A stretch of 52,356 nucleotides of DNA from Anaerocolumna sp. (GCA_029256725.1 JAQSXJ010000018.1:1-52356), one strand, 5' to 3'; numbered from the stretch's first letter, positions 1-8,931 are shown. Made by a program: numbers and translations. The notes: a model not told the origin generated them from the sequence alone.

Positions 1-17
1 TCTGTCAGGAGAGAATC

Positions 18-872
18 ATGCCACAATATGACCGCCATAAAGGTAGAACGGTGTTAATTGAATTTATAGCAGCCGAGGATTTTAATAGTCTTCCCTATGA
101 AGAGAGGTTTACTCTGATTTTTTTAACTACGGGAAGTATTTGTGGAACATTAAATGACCGTCCAATAAAAATCACTGCCCCGGGTATCCTGTGTATATCA
201 AAAGACGACAAAGTAGAGGTTTATGAGAAAGAGAATGCGTTTGCCCAGTCCTTTTGTTTCCATCCGGTATTTCTGAACAGTATTCCGGTAGCAGAGGGTC
301 AGGATTATATTGCAACTAAGTTAAAAATAAGAACTGGAATATCTCTTTTTGAGAGGGACGGCATGCACACAGGGATGCCACTTATAACGGAAAAGTCCTA
401 TCCTCAACTGTTGGAATGGTTCTTTGTCCTGGGAACAGAGGTGTATGCTCAAAGTGATTCCAGGTGGGTATGCAGAATCAAGAGATACCTGATACAGATA
501 CTCGGATTGCTTGAAGATCTGAACCGTCAATGTGAACAATCACCGGTTGATATGGTTTTGGAATATATACACACCAATTATTCTGATAAAATCAGCCTGG
601 AGGATTTAACGAATTGCGCTCACTTGAACCGAGTATCCTTAAATAAGCTGTTTCAAGACAGATGCAGCAATACCGCAATGGGGTATCTGCTATCCCACCG
701 GTTAAAGGTTGCTGGCGATCTGCTAACTCATACAGGTATGAGCCTTAATGAAATTGCGCGTTCTACAGGGTTTGAGTATGATACCTATTTTATAAAACAA
801 TTTACTGCCAAGGTTGGGATGTCTCCTACTTCATATCGAAATACTACTCGTGAGATGGCGGCATCATTATAA
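18..872 (+). CDS. AraC-family transcriptional regulator
   Basis: A 284-aa protein. Its last 100 or so residues form the AraC/XylS double helix-turn-helix: a first helix pair around DKISLEDLTNCAHLNRVSLN, then the conserved second HTH with GMSLNEIARSTGFEYDTYFI and the closing GMSPTSYR. The N-terminal 150 residues are beta-rich with no strong motif, as expected for a cupin-like ligand-sensing domain. The ATG follows AGGAGAG by a normal spacing, so the start looks correct even though the window edge is only 17 bases away. The regulated genes are not identifiable because the upstream side is cut off. Family assignment is firm; the ligand is unknown. Confidence 0.9.
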   Translation: MPQYDRHKGRTVLIEFIAAEDFNSLPYEERFTLIFLTTGSICGTLNDRPIKITAPGILCISKDDKVEVYEKENAFAQSFCFHPVFLNSIPVAEGQDYIATKLKIRTGISLFERDGMHTGMPLITEKSYPQLLEWFFVLGTEVYAQSDSRWVCRIKRYLIQILGLLEDLNRQCEQSPVDMVLEYIHTNYSDKISLEDLTNCAHLNRVSLNKLFQDRCSNTAMGYLLSHRLKVAGDLLTHTGMSLNEIARSTGFEYDTYFIKQFTAKVGMSPTSYRNTTREMAASL

Positions 873-965
873 ATATTTCTGGATACAGGATTATTTCTAA
901 AGTTATTCGGATAATCAATATAAAGAATCTGTTGAGGGTGTAATGGAATGAAGGGAGAGAAGTTG

Positions 966-1250
966 ATGTGTAAAAAGATTGCTATTGATGAGATATTTGA
1001 TATAGAGCGCCGAGGTAATAAATACACATTATTAGTTATTAAAGTTACAGAGGATACCTTATCGGTTGGAGAGACAGTAGAAATTTTACTGAAAGACGGG
1101 GGAAGTCTTCGCAAAGAAATTCTTTATATAGAAGCAGGGTTTGTAAGAGGTGGTATACAGCCAAAGACTGCCTACAAAGGAGATAACATCTGTGTGCATG
1201 TAGGTGAGATTTGTAAAGAGGAGATATTCTGTAAAAAACTTTACGGATAG
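966..1250 (+). CDS. small protein resembling translation-factor (EF-Tu) domain II
   Basis: About 94 aa. I prefer the ATG at 966 (MCKKIAIDEIF) over an in-frame ATG at 948 because AGGGAG at 952-957 sits 8 bases before it. The pattern DEIFDIERRG, then VGETVEIL, then GDNICVHVGEICKEEI follows the EF-Tu domain 2 beta-barrel (EDVF.I.GRG ... VGEEVEI ... GENVGVLLRGI.REEI). There is no GTPase domain, so this would be a free-standing barrel. It is not obviously the remnant of a longer gene: it has its own RBS and no G-domain sequence precedes it. The function is unknown. The resemblance is my reading of the pattern and needs a profile search. Confidence 0.55.
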   Translation: MCKKIAIDEIFDIERRGNKYTLLVIKVTEDTLSVGETVEILLKDGGSLRKEILYIEAGFVRGGIQPKTAYKGDNICVHVGEICKEEIFCKKLYG

Positions 1251-1481
1251 ATTGGAAGTTCAGGATAAGCAGATAGAGCACACAAAAGGTTCTAGAGTAT
1301 TGCGGATTAGCTTAAAAGATACAAGAAGCTTATTGGTACATATTACAGGAAAACGGTACAAATTCAAAATATTATATAGTTTTAGAATTATTTTATCAGG
1401 GTCAAGATTAACTCAGAAGAAAAGTGTCCCTAGATATTGTAAATCGTTGTATTTTATAATTTAATTGTAGGATCTATATGT

Positions 1482-1672
1482 CTCAAGGAATACAAATTAG
1501 GCAGACCTTAATATATGGCCTCAAGGAATATAAGTCAGGCAAGACCTTAATATGGCCTCAAAGAATATAAGTCAGGTAAGGCCTTAATATGCCTTTAATG
1601 AATATAAGCCAGGCAAGACCTTAATATATTGCCCTCAAGGTATAAGTTTAGGCAGAACCTTAATATAAGTCC
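1482..1672. repeat. degenerate tandem repeat, about 5 copies of 37-41 bp
   Basis: Five imperfect copies begin near 1482, 1520, 1557, 1593 and 1634. Each has the pattern CTCAAGGAATATAAGTCAGG followed by CAAGACCTTAATATGGC. The array fills most of the gap between the small barrel protein and the GNAT gene. No coding potential is apparent. Confidence 0.85.
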
Positions 1673-1726
1673 TACAAATTACTATCAATCTAAGAAGTAC
1701 AGTATATTAAGGGATGGAGAAGTAAA

Positions 1727-2602
1727 ATGAAAAATATAACGTCAAGACAATTCAGGATACTTGCAGATCACATGGATATCTACACTTTTATGACCGATAT
1801 TTATGAAAAGGACTGGAGAAACGGCGTACCGGCACCGTTTTTTGAGTATGCTTTATCCTCCTACTGGATGGATAAATCCTATACCCACAGAAACCGGATA
1901 TGGGAGGATCGGGGTGAAATCGTTGCATTTTGTTTTACCGAAAATCCGGTAACAGATGTATTTTTTAGTTTAAAACCTGGATATGAAGAACTTGCCAAGG
2001 AGATGGTCAGATACGCAGATGAACATATGCCTCATATAGAGGATAAATTTCAGCTGAGAGTATTCAAAGGGCAGGAGGCTATCATTGACGTAGCCAGAAA
2101 GAACGGATTTAAACAGGTTGGCGAATACATGGATATGATCTATGAATTCGATAAACCACTGGATTACAAACTTCCGGAGGGATTTCACTTTGTAGAACAG
2201 GGAAAATATGATGTTGCCAAATCTGTGGAATGCTGCTGGAAAGGCTTTGATCGTGAAGCGGAGGAAGGTCCCTGGCATGGTAATGCAGAATCTGGTTACC
2301 ATTTATTGCAGGCACCTCATGCCTCTAAGCAGTATGCAGTAGCAATAGAAAATGAAGCAGGAGAATATGTCTGTTGGGCAGGCATGTGGTGGATACCGGA
2401 AAATAATCTGGCATATATGGAACCTCTGTGCACAGTACCAAAATATCGGAAGCTGGGTCTGGCAGCAGCAGCTCTTTCTGAATTGTACCGTAGAATGAAA
2501 CCTCTGGGAGCAACTCATATGACCGGAGGCAATAATCCTTTTTATGCGAAAATAGGCTATGAGCCGATGATAAACTGGACCTTCTGGAAGAAAGAGCAGT
2601 AA
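1727..2602 (+). CDS. GNAT-family N-acetyltransferase, probable two-domain
   Basis: A 291-aa protein with an RBS (GGAGAAG) just before the ATG. The C-terminal half carries a recognisable GNAT core: a beta-4 strand (AYMEPLCTVPKYR), the acetyl-CoA pyrophosphate-binding turn reading RKLGLAAAAL (a variant of R/Q-x-x-G-x-G/A), and a late GNNPFYAKIGYEP segment typical of the final strand. The N-terminal half (residues 1-140) looks like a second, degenerate GNAT fold, which fits the double length. The acceptor substrate cannot be predicted. It stands alone between two intergenic regions. Confidence 0.8.
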   Translation: MKNITSRQFRILADHMDIYTFMTDIYEKDWRNGVPAPFFEYALSSYWMDKSYTHRNRIWEDRGEIVAFCFTENPVTDVFFSLKPGYEELAKEMVRYADEHMPHIEDKFQLRVFKGQEAIIDVARKNGFKQVGEYMDMIYEFDKPLDYKLPEGFHFVEQGKYDVAKSVECCWKGFDREAEEGPWHGNAESGYHLLQAPHASKQYAVAIENEAGEYVCWAGMWWIPENNLAYMEPLCTVPKYRKLGLAAAALSELYRRMKPLGATHMTGGNNPFYAKIGYEPMINWTFWKKEQ

Positions 2603-2753
2603 TGCTCATTTTATTTGTATATTACTACCAAAGAAAAGACTAATTCACCGAATACCTCCTACTATTTGATTCATTGTAGTTTACATTTCGGTTGTTTATA
2701 CTATTATACAAACTTAAAGGTATGATTGTAGGAAAACCATAGGAGGCAACCGG

Positions 2754-3173
2754 ATGGAAGAAATGAAAGAAATAAAAGAAATAGTATGTACCTTAATCAT
2801 TCCCGGTAAAATTTATAGGGAGCTAACGGAAGAAGTGAAAGAAATCTTTGTAGAAGATGATGGTATATATTCTGCTAAATTCTCGGCAGATACAGCAGAG
2901 AATACTTTCCTGGGAGAGTTTATCTGTGCTTTTTGTGAAGTCGTATTAATCATGAATAATCCAAAGTATGAAGTTACAGAAGACTGCAATTTAAGCACAG
3001 AGTTATTAAGGTTTGGCACTTCGGAAGAATCCTACTGCCTGTTGATAAATATAAAGTATCCCGGTTCCGAAAAAGAGCATCATGATACACTGTATTTTAA
3101 AGAAGTATCCCAGAGCTTAGGGTTTTACACCTTTGAATTGCTGGGGGATCAGACACTGTTTTCAATAGATTAG
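2754..3173 (+). CDS. hypothetical protein
   Basis: A 139-aa soluble, acidic protein with a strong AGGAGG ribosome binding site. I do not recognise a family. It has no signal peptide, no membrane segment and no metal-binding motif; the sequence alternates short predicted strands and loops. Its neighbours (GNAT upstream, decayed LytTR regulator downstream) do not suggest a role. The good RBS and normal composition argue that it is a real gene. Confidence 0.6.
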   Translation: MEEMKEIKEIVCTLIIPGKIYRELTEEVKEIFVEDDGIYSAKFSADTAENTFLGEFICAFCEVVLIMNNPKYEVTEDCNLSTELLRFGTSEESYCLLINIKYPGSEKEHHDTLYFKEVSQSLGFYTFELLGDQTLFSID

Positions 3174-3506
3174 TAATAGTAACGCAGAAGAAACTGTATG
3201 GCTTTCCTGTAGAACAAGGATTAAAGGTAAATAGTTCAATTTTGTATATGATAAGCAAAGAAATTTAGGCATATCCGTACATAAATACTATTATACCCTT
3301 AAAACCTGGTGTATGGGATAACCATACAGTTTCTTTTAGGTGCTCTCTCTATGCCAATTGTATCAACTAAGAATATAAAAACAACAGTAAACATATCCAT
3401 AATGCAATATAGACTGTATAAAGTGCAGGTTAAACTATCTCCCATTGTGTTTAAATCAGATTTCCGTATAATGGAGATATCGCTGCAGGATAAAGGAAGA
3501 GTTAAC
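3174..3506. repeat. intergenic region holding a 14-bp perfect inverted repeat (3188-3201 / 3322-3335)
   Basis: AAGAAACTGTATGG at 3188-3201 is exactly complementary to CCATACAGTTTCTT at 3322-3335, enclosing 120 bases without coding potential. The arrangement resembles a small terminal-inverted-repeat element of about 148 bp, but no flanking duplication is visible. The remaining DNA up to 3506 should contain the promoter of the LytTR remnant. Confidence 0.45.
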
Positions 3507-3788
3507 ATGAAGATAAATTTATACCGGGAAGATAAATTACCGGAAAACTATATGGATATACATTATCAGGAGATGAATGCCAGCATTCAGGGAATCATTG
3601 ATTTCTGTAAAGCCTCTCAGATTATTATCGGTAGAAATGATAAACTACAGAAAAAGATATACCCCACGGACATTTATTATTGTGAGATAGTCGACAGAAA
3701 ATGATATGCATATTTAAAGGAAGAAGTCTATCAGATCGATTTCAGCATACCTGAAGAAATATCAAGAAAGTCAGTAGAAGAGGTGTGA
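3507..3788 (+). pseudogene. truncated LytTR-type DNA-binding regulator with in-frame TGA
   Basis: The reading frame starts at ATG 3507 after AAAGGAAGAG and gives MKINLYREDKLPENYMDIHY, ending in YYCEIVDRK before a TGA at 3702-3704. This is the N-terminal half of the small LytTR regulators common in Firmicutes (a leading domain, then DIYYCEIVDRK). The frame continues after the TGA as YAYLKEEVYQIDFS, which is still recognisable LytTR sequence, and then ends at 3786-3788. The second half of the DNA-binding domain (FFRISKS region) is missing. I therefore call it a decayed gene with a nonsense codon and a 3' deletion. An upstream in-frame extension to 3309 lacks an RBS and is ignored. Confidence 0.7.
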
Positions 3789-3830
3789 AAAAACGAAAAG
3801 AAGTGCCAAGGCACACAGAAGGGAGCGTAT

Positions 3831-4493
3831 ATGAAAAAGACAGCAGGTATTGGAAGAAGGTATATGGAGCTGGCACTTTATGCCTTTGCTGGTTTAGGGA
3901 TAGAAATGCTATATGCTTTTCTAATTGAGCCATTACTTTATGGCGCAGCTATGGATAAATGGACGGTAGGTCAAAGTATTATTCACTGGACGGTTACTTG
4001 TATAACCTGGGGGATAGTGACTTATCTTATTGTAAAAGAGTCAAAAGAGAAAGTTGGCTTTGACATTCTAAAAGCAGATACGAAGAAAATGAAACTATGG
4101 CAGTGGCTGCTTGTGGTCTTATGTATTGCACTGCTATTATATGTTAAGTATATGGATTGGGGCGGGTTTAAGCTAGTAATTGAATTTCAGAAAATGGGAT
4201 TGGTGAAGTTCATCTTCCAGTATATATATTATGCTTTTGAAACGGTGCTTTTTATGTTGATATTAATCTTTGGACAGAAGGCCTGTGAAGTATGGTTTCG
4301 CAAGGAGAAAATCCCCTACGGAGGAATTGTTGTTGCTTTATCCTGGGGGCTGGTACATATCCTGACCAAAGGTAGCCTTGTAACGGGAATCTTAGCAGCA
4401 GGTGCAGGTTTTTCATTTGGTGTTTCATATTTATTGTTGAATAGAGACGTTAGAAAAGTGTATCCCGTGTTATTTATCATGTTTGCCTTATAA
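3831..4493 (+). CDS. CPBP-like intramembrane protein (degenerate protease family member)
   Basis: A 220-aa integral membrane protein with about six hydrophobic segments. The C-terminal part has the layout of the CPBP (CAAX protease/bacteriocin-processing, Abi) family: a helix with a glutamate (YAFETVLFML), then LSWGLVHILTKGSLVTGI with the conserved histidine, then GVSYLLLNRD. The first motif is not the canonical EExxxR, so protease activity is uncertain. It follows the LytTR remnant, and such regulators often sit next to membrane proteins they control. An RBS (AGGGAG) precedes the ATG. Membrane location is certain; the family is probable. Confidence 0.6.
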   Translation: MKKTAGIGRRYMELALYAFAGLGIEMLYAFLIEPLLYGAAMDKWTVGQSIIHWTVTCITWGIVTYLIVKESKEKVGFDILKADTKKMKLWQWLLVVLCIALLLYVKYMDWGGFKLVIEFQKMGLVKFIFQYIYYAFETVLFMLILIFGQKACEVWFRKEKIPYGGIVVALSWGLVHILTKGSLVTGILAAGAGFSFGVSYLLLNRDVRKVYPVLFIMFAL

Positions 4494-4594
4494 AGGATGT
4501 TCGCCTGATAAAGGCGGAGTAAAGGGAGCTATAACTTGATTTCTTCCCGGTTTTATTAAGTAGGATAAAGGAAAGTGCAATAATTAATTAGAAT

Positions 4595-4633
4595 GGGGGC
4601 TTTGGCATATCACTTGACTGAAATACAGCCCCC
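4595..4633. terminator. G/C-rich hairpin between convergent genes
   Basis: GGGGGCT at 4595-4601 pairs with AGCCCCC at 4627-4633, with a 25-base loop. It lies between the convergent CPBP-like and DUF2935 genes and could stop transcription from both sides. There is no clear T-run on either strand, so terminator function is tentative. Confidence 0.4.
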
Positions 4634-4640
4634 CTGGTAA

Positions 4641-5573
4641 TTACTTTTTATTATTTTTCTTAAAAGATTTTAACAAGCGAAGGAAATGATTGGCTTCACG
4701 TAAGGTGTGGTCGCCTAGCAGAGGGATAATAATCGATCTTACCTTACATTCCAGAATGCCCTGTGTACCCTGTGCCTTAAAGTCACGAATGGCTTTGGTT
4801 GCCTCCAGACTGTCAGCAGTTACTTTGGAGAAGGGAACGTTATTATCCATAGCAGCCAGTGCCTCTGCCGTCAGCAAATCAAATTCATTACCAAAATTAT
4901 TGGCAGCAGCAAACAGATCTTCTTCTGTGGGATCAAGCAAGCCACGGATAAATTTCGCATGCTCTGCCATAATGTTATTCCAGAACGCTTCCTGTTCCAA
5001 GGCCTCATCTTCAATAGCAAAATCCGCACCACTTTGCAGACATTTGAGTATATTCAGATAAAGAGTAGCTTCTCTTATAATGTGTTCAATGAGAAGCGGA
5101 TAATTGACCGTGAACATTTTACAGCATAGAACATTGGATAAGATATTGGTTTTGAATTCAATCAAGGAACACACTAAATTGATAGCTCTTTCGTTAATCT
5201 CACAAACTCTTTGTTCCAGCCCACCGATAGAGGGATAGCAGCTGCCTGACATCAGATTCATTTCTGCTTTGGTTAATTCAACAGGAATGTTGACGCCTGT
5301 AAAGAAGCAGGAGGCTAATTCTGCATCTACTGTATAAGGGGTGAAGACTTCTCCGGACTCCAAAACATCAGGGCTTACAACCCCATTGGAAATAGAGATA
5401 ACCTCCCACAGCAGTTTATCGAATTCCATACGAAAGACATCTGCTTGCTGTGAATAGTTACAATCTTTCGGTGTAAAACCTATCTGCAAAAAAAAGGAGT
5501 GTTCTTTCATTATTCTTCCGAAAAAAAGATGTAAGTCCAAAGACTGGCGGATATAGTCGTTTTTGGGGGTCAT
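4641..5573 (-). CDS. DUF2935 family protein (tandem ferritin-like helical bundles)
   Basis: A 310-aa, largely helical cytoplasmic protein that matches the DUF2935 pattern of clostridia and bacilli. Two equivalent helical bundles each carry an E-H pair: MKEHSFFLQIGF near residue 23, and MAEHAKFIRGLLDPTE near residue 203. The spacing of acidic and histidine residues suggests a ferritin-like metal site, but no activity is established for the family. It is monocistronic, convergent with the CPBP gene, and its start lies next to the 3' end of the second AraC gene, which is on the same strand. Confidence 0.85.
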   Translation of the reverse strand: MTPKNDYIRQSLDLHLFFGRIMKEHSFFLQIGFTPKDCNYSQQADVFRMEFDKLLWEVISISNGVVSPDVLESGEVFTPYTVDAELASCFFTGVNIPVELTKAEMNLMSGSCYPSIGGLEQRVCEINERAINLVCSLIEFKTNILSNVLCCKMFTVNYPLLIEHIIREATLYLNILKCLQSGADFAIEDEALEQEAFWNNIMAEHAKFIRGLLDPTEEDLFAAANNFGNEFDLLTAEALAAMDNNVPFSKVTADSLEATKAIRDFKAQGTQGILECKVRSIIIPLLGDHTLREANHFLRLLKSFKKNNKK

Positions 5574-5682
5574 AAGGGAACTCCTTAAAACTGTTCACAT
5601 TATTGTATGTTGTAGTAGCTCATTTGTGCGTAAGAAGAGCCTATTATATATAAAATATAATAATAGTAGTTGATAGGAGAGA

Positions 5683-6639
5683 TTAATCCTTCATTCGAGT
5701 GTGATATTCCAGTCGGTATTTCGTAGGTGAACAGCCTTTTAACTTACGAAAGACCTTTGAGTAGTAGTTGGGATCTGAAAAACCTACAGTAAGAGCTGTT
5801 TCTGTTATAGAGATATCAGAGCCTGTAACATTTAACAGGCTTTTTTCTATACGGTATTCTATTATATATTCAAATAGTGAAATACCCATATATCTTTTAA
5901 ACAAACGGCAGCATTCGCTTTTGCATAAATTAATATGTCTGGCAAGGTCCTCTAATTCAATCTTTACAGTATAATTATTCTCTACATAGGTTAAGATCTG
6001 TTTTATTCTTCTGACATTAAGTTCCTCAAATTTCTTTGTTTCTTTTACCTGGTGTGGTCTGTTACTTACAAGTATTCTCCAAAGTTTTAGCAGAAGTAAC
6101 TGAGTATCCAGCTCTCTATAACAGTTGTCTTGTTCTGTAATCTCATAAAGCTTCTGCAAATGCCCTATAACTTCCTTGTGCCAGGTTTCTGACAGGTCAA
6201 AATGCAAAGAAGAGAAGCTTATATCCTGTTGAAGGGGATTAACATATTTGTTCTGTATAAGACTTCCCTCATAACCATATATAATCTTCGAATCGAAGGT
6301 GACAGACAGATAGCGGCAATCTTTATTCTTGTCCATACGTCCTGTATGCAGGGTATTGGAATTACCAAAGAGAGCTTCTCCCTCTGAGAGATAATAGATA
6401 TCCTCATTCACCTGGTAGAACATATTCCCTGATAGAACCAATGTAAATTCTATTTCTTTATGCCAATGCCATAGAAAAACACCGGAGGTATACCTGGAAA
6501 GCGTTTCTTCGCTTACCAGTACAGGAAACTGGTAACTGCCGTGTTCTTTTAATTCTTTTTGAGATGGATCAGTTATAATCTGAATTTTATCAGAAGCTTT
6601 ACCTTGCAGATTATCCGGCGTGTAGATAGCATTCTCCAT
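5683..6639 (-). CDS. AraC-family regulator with N-terminal cupin
   Basis: A 318-aa protein. Residues of about 50-110 form a cupin-type sensor: HWHKEIEFTLVLSGNMFYQV and then LSEGEALFGNSNTLH, with the His/Glu cluster usual in sugar-responsive AraC proteins. The C-terminal 100 residues carry both HTH motifs (IELEDLARHINLCKSECCRL; ISITETALTVGFSDPNYYSK) and the signature ending GCSPTKYR. It lies upstream of, and on the same strand as, the DUF2935 gene with a gap of about 110 bases, so co-transcription is possible. The likely ligand is a carbohydrate, by family analogy only. Confidence 0.9.
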   Translation of the reverse strand: MENAIYTPDNLQGKASDKIQIITDPSQKELKEHGSYQFPVLVSEETLSRYTSGVFLWHWHKEIEFTLVLSGNMFYQVNEDIYYLSEGEALFGNSNTLHTGRMDKNKDCRYLSVTFDSKIIYGYEGSLIQNKYVNPLQQDISFSSLHFDLSETWHKEVIGHLQKLYEITEQDNCYRELDTQLLLLKLWRILVSNRPHQVKETKKFEELNVRRIKQILTYVENNYTVKIELEDLARHINLCKSECCRLFKRYMGISLFEYIIEYRIEKSLLNVTGSDISITETALTVGFSDPNYYSKVFRKLKGCSPTKYRLEYHTRMKD

Positions 6640-7040
6640 GGGAAGTACCTCGTTTCAATTCGTTATTTAGTAAAGGAAAGATATTGATAAATGTAATAAT
6701 ATCTTTTCTCAATTTAATACCTGTAGATATCTTAAATTATAGTTTGTTTTATAAAGAATTACAACTCACACCGCAATATATTCCTTATCCTGCGCAGAAT
6801 ATTTAAGGTTGTTTTTTATTAATCTGCTAAACTGTTAATAAAGAAGACGGATTAATCAGAGCATATCTGCAAATTCTTTACACCGCTCTAAACGCTTCAC
6901 TTTGCGATATTCAGCGTTGTAATTTTGGAAACATAACCCTGCGAAGTATCCAAAATCATGACTTGTTTTCAACAAAGTGGAATATAAAAGCCGGTGCCGG
7001 CAGTTTTCAGATACTCTGAATTAAAAGGAGATAGGTTAAA
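6640..7040. other. intergenic region containing MITE copy A
   Basis: The first 220 bases (6640-6860) are AT-rich and should hold divergent promoters for the AraC and TauE genes. The rest is a diverged copy of the dispersed repeat described separately (6861-7019). The TauE ribosome binding site (AAAAGGAG) starts just after the repeat. Confidence 0.6.
6861..7019. mobile_element. MITE copy A (diverged)
   Basis: Shares ordered blocks with copies B and C: a TTACACCGCTCT block, CACTTTGCG, a GTTGTAATTTTGGA / TCCAAAATCATGAC internal palindrome, ACAAAGTGGAAT, GCCGG and the right end GCAGTTTTCAGATACTCTGA. The terminal repeats have decayed relative to copy B, so this is an older insertion. Non-autonomous, no ORF. 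Confidence 0.65.
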
Positions 7041-7769
7041 ATGGATTATTGGATGATTATAGCAGTATTATGTGCGTATATAGTGAAAGGGCTTTGTGCT
7101 TTTGCTAATACACTGGTATTTAGCACCATACTTAGTTTTAGAACAAGTAATCTTAATATTACACCCATTGAGCTGATTGTAGGGTATCCGGCCAATGCAA
7201 TAATAGCCTGGAAGGAAAAGAAGTCTCTTCAGTGGAAAATCTGGATGCCTCTTTCACTTCTTGTAGTTGCAGGAAGTATACCGGGTGCGCTATTGTTAAA
7301 GAGTGGGGATAATACTGTCATTAAGATATTATTTGGGATTGCGGTAGCAGGCATTGGAGTAGAGATGTTCTTTCGTGAGAGGAGCCAGGGAAAGAAGAAA
7401 TCTTCACCGTTTATTTTGTGGATAATTGGTGCTGTTTCAGGACTTTTATGTGGATTGTTTGGTATCGGTGCTTTATTGGCTGCATATGTTGGCAGGACAG
7501 CAGATAATAACCAGTCTTTTCGCGGAAATCTTTGTATGGTATTTCTGATGGAGAATACCTTTAGAATCATATTGTATCTGGCAGCAGGGATTATAACTCC
7601 AGACATAATGAAAACAGCTGTCTTTCTATTGCCCTTTATGCTGATTGGATTAGGTATCGGAAATTACCTGGCACGTATTCTGGATGAAAAGAAAGTGAAA
7701 AAAGCGGTTATTTTATCACTGATAATATCTGGGGTCATGCTGGTAATAAAGAATTTAGGCTGGTTGTAA
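7041..7769 (+). CDS. sulfite exporter TauE/SafE family membrane protein
   Basis: A 242-aa protein of about eight hydrophobic segments in two similar halves, matching the TauE/SafE (DUF81) family. The two halves carry the family's glycine-rich motifs, e.g. KGLCAFANTLVFSTIL at the N-terminus and SGLLCGLFGIGALLAAYVG in the middle. Members export sulfite, sulfoacetate or related organosulfur anions; the substrate here is unknown. The RBS is AAAAGGAG. It has no sulfur metabolism genes beside it. Confidence 0.85.
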   Translation: MDYWMIIAVLCAYIVKGLCAFANTLVFSTILSFRTSNLNITPIELIVGYPANAIIAWKEKKSLQWKIWMPLSLLVVAGSIPGALLLKSGDNTVIKILFGIAVAGIGVEMFFRERSQGKKKSSPFILWIIGAVSGLLCGLFGIGALLAAYVGRTADNNQSFRGNLCMVFLMENTFRIILYLAAGIITPDIMKTAVFLLPFMLIGLGIGNYLARILDEKKVKKAVILSLIISGVMLVIKNLGWL

Positions 7770-8060
7770 TTTTCCAGGGGAATTGTAATTACTTTAAAGG
7801 AAGCTAATTAGTTACAAATATTTTGATTTTTAAGAGCAATAATAGCAGATAATTCATGTCAGAAAAATCTAAAAGATTTGACAGATATCCCTTTAATGTG
7901 ATAAGATTAACTTAACTGATTTAGAGATTGAGTTTTAAAGATGCAAATGGTAGTGAAGATATGATAACAGCAAGTGTCATTCGTAGCGAAAGTTAGGAAG
8001 GATACCTGCTGTTTTTTTGCGTTCAAATCAGTAAAAGTACAAATAAAGAGAGGTAGCGAA
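7770..8060. other. intergenic region, weak hairpin near its 3' end
   Basis: About 290 bases. AACAGCA near 7967 can pair with TGCTGTT followed by a seven-T run near 8010, with a long loop. This could be a weak terminator or attenuator in front of the DUF2798 gene. Nothing else is evident. Confidence 0.3.
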
Positions 8061-8543
8061 ATGCCGCAGAACAAGAGAGAAAGTATGATTTTTACAGTAA
8101 TGATGTGTTTTTTTATGGTACTTTGGATGAGTATCTATAATGTTTCCCTTCATATGAAAGGGGTGTCCATGACAAGTATAAAAGAAGCCTGGACAGGGTT
8201 TCCTATTGCTTTTATTGTTGCCTTATGCTGTGACATATTTATAGTTTCTGGATTTGCCAAAGGATTTGCATTCCGTTATCTGATCAAAGCAGAAAGCAGC
8301 AATATACAAAAAGCCATAACAGTATCCTGCTGTATGGTAATACCTATGGTAATTATCATGTCTTTATATGGCGCTTTAGAAGCCTGCTTTCGATCCGGTG
8401 CATGGAATCAGCTGGCAGTTAACTGGATGTTTAATATACCAAAGAATCTAATAATGGCACTGCCCCTTCAGCTGTTACTGGCAGGCCCTATAATCAGAAG
8501 GCTTTTTAGAAAAGCGTTTCCCGTAGGAAAGGTATTAGATTAA
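8061..8543 (+). CDS. DUF2798 family membrane protein
   Basis: About 160 aa with four predicted membrane helices. I choose ATG 8061 (MPQNKRESMIF) because AGAGAGGTAG precedes it; the frame is open further upstream to 7974 but only through the T-rich hairpin region. The sequence fits the DUF2798 pattern: a first helix with FMVLWMSIYN, WTGFPIAFIVALCCDIF, then IPMVIIMSLYGALE and ending MALPLQLLLAGPIIRRLFRK. No function is known for the family. Monocistronic. Confidence 0.75.
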   Translation: MPQNKRESMIFTVMMCFFMVLWMSIYNVSLHMKGVSMTSIKEAWTGFPIAFIVALCCDIFIVSGFAKGFAFRYLIKAESSNIQKAITVSCCMVIPMVIIMSLYGALEACFRSGAWNQLAVNWMFNIPKNLIMALPLQLLLAGPIIRRLFRKAFPVGKVLD

Positions 8544-8562
8544 TCATTAGCAGTTAGGGAGA

Positions 8563-8910
8563 TTAAGGGAGGATATTCTGGCATTCGTTCTCCTTTAGAT
8601 TTTCCTTCCCCCAATTGCACATCTCTGATAAGATGGGCATAAGTGACAGGCCTTTATCAGTAAGGGTATATTCTACTTTCGGAGGTATCTGCTGGTACTC
8701 TGTTCGAATGATGATGTTGTCCTTTTCAAGTTCTTTCAGCTGAGTGCTGAGCATCTTGTGGGTAATTCCCTTAATGGAACTCATAAGCTCACCGTATCTT
8801 AACACTTCACTTTTCCATATCCAGAACATTATAATAATCTTCCACTTCCCACCTATGATGGACAAGGTATATTCAATGGGTCTGGAACAAACTTCAACTT
8901 TTTTTGGCAT
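8563..8910 (-). CDS. HxlR-family transcriptional regulator
   Basis: A 115-aa winged-helix protein with the HxlR layout: an N-terminal cysteine (VEVCSRPIEYTLSIIGGKWK), recognition region ITHKMLSTQLKELEKDNII and the wing PPKVEYTLTDKG. The N-terminal Cys is the residue that senses electrophiles or redox state in HypR/YodB relatives. It is divergent from a flavin reductase gene, a common HxlR arrangement, and a palindrome in the shared promoter region (8932-8956) is a good operator candidate. Confidence 0.92.
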   Translation of the reverse strand: MPKKVEVCSRPIEYTLSIIGGKWKIIIMFWIWKSEVLRYGELMSSIKGITHKMLSTQLKELEKDNIIIRTEYQQIPPKVEYTLTDKGLSLMPILSEMCNWGKENLKENECQNILP

Positions 8911-8931
8911 GTTCTTACTTTCCTTTCGGGT

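Noticed and set aside
1204..1464. 86-codon ORF overlapping the EF-Tu-like gene end
   Set aside because: No RBS, starts inside another gene in a different frame and resembles no protein.
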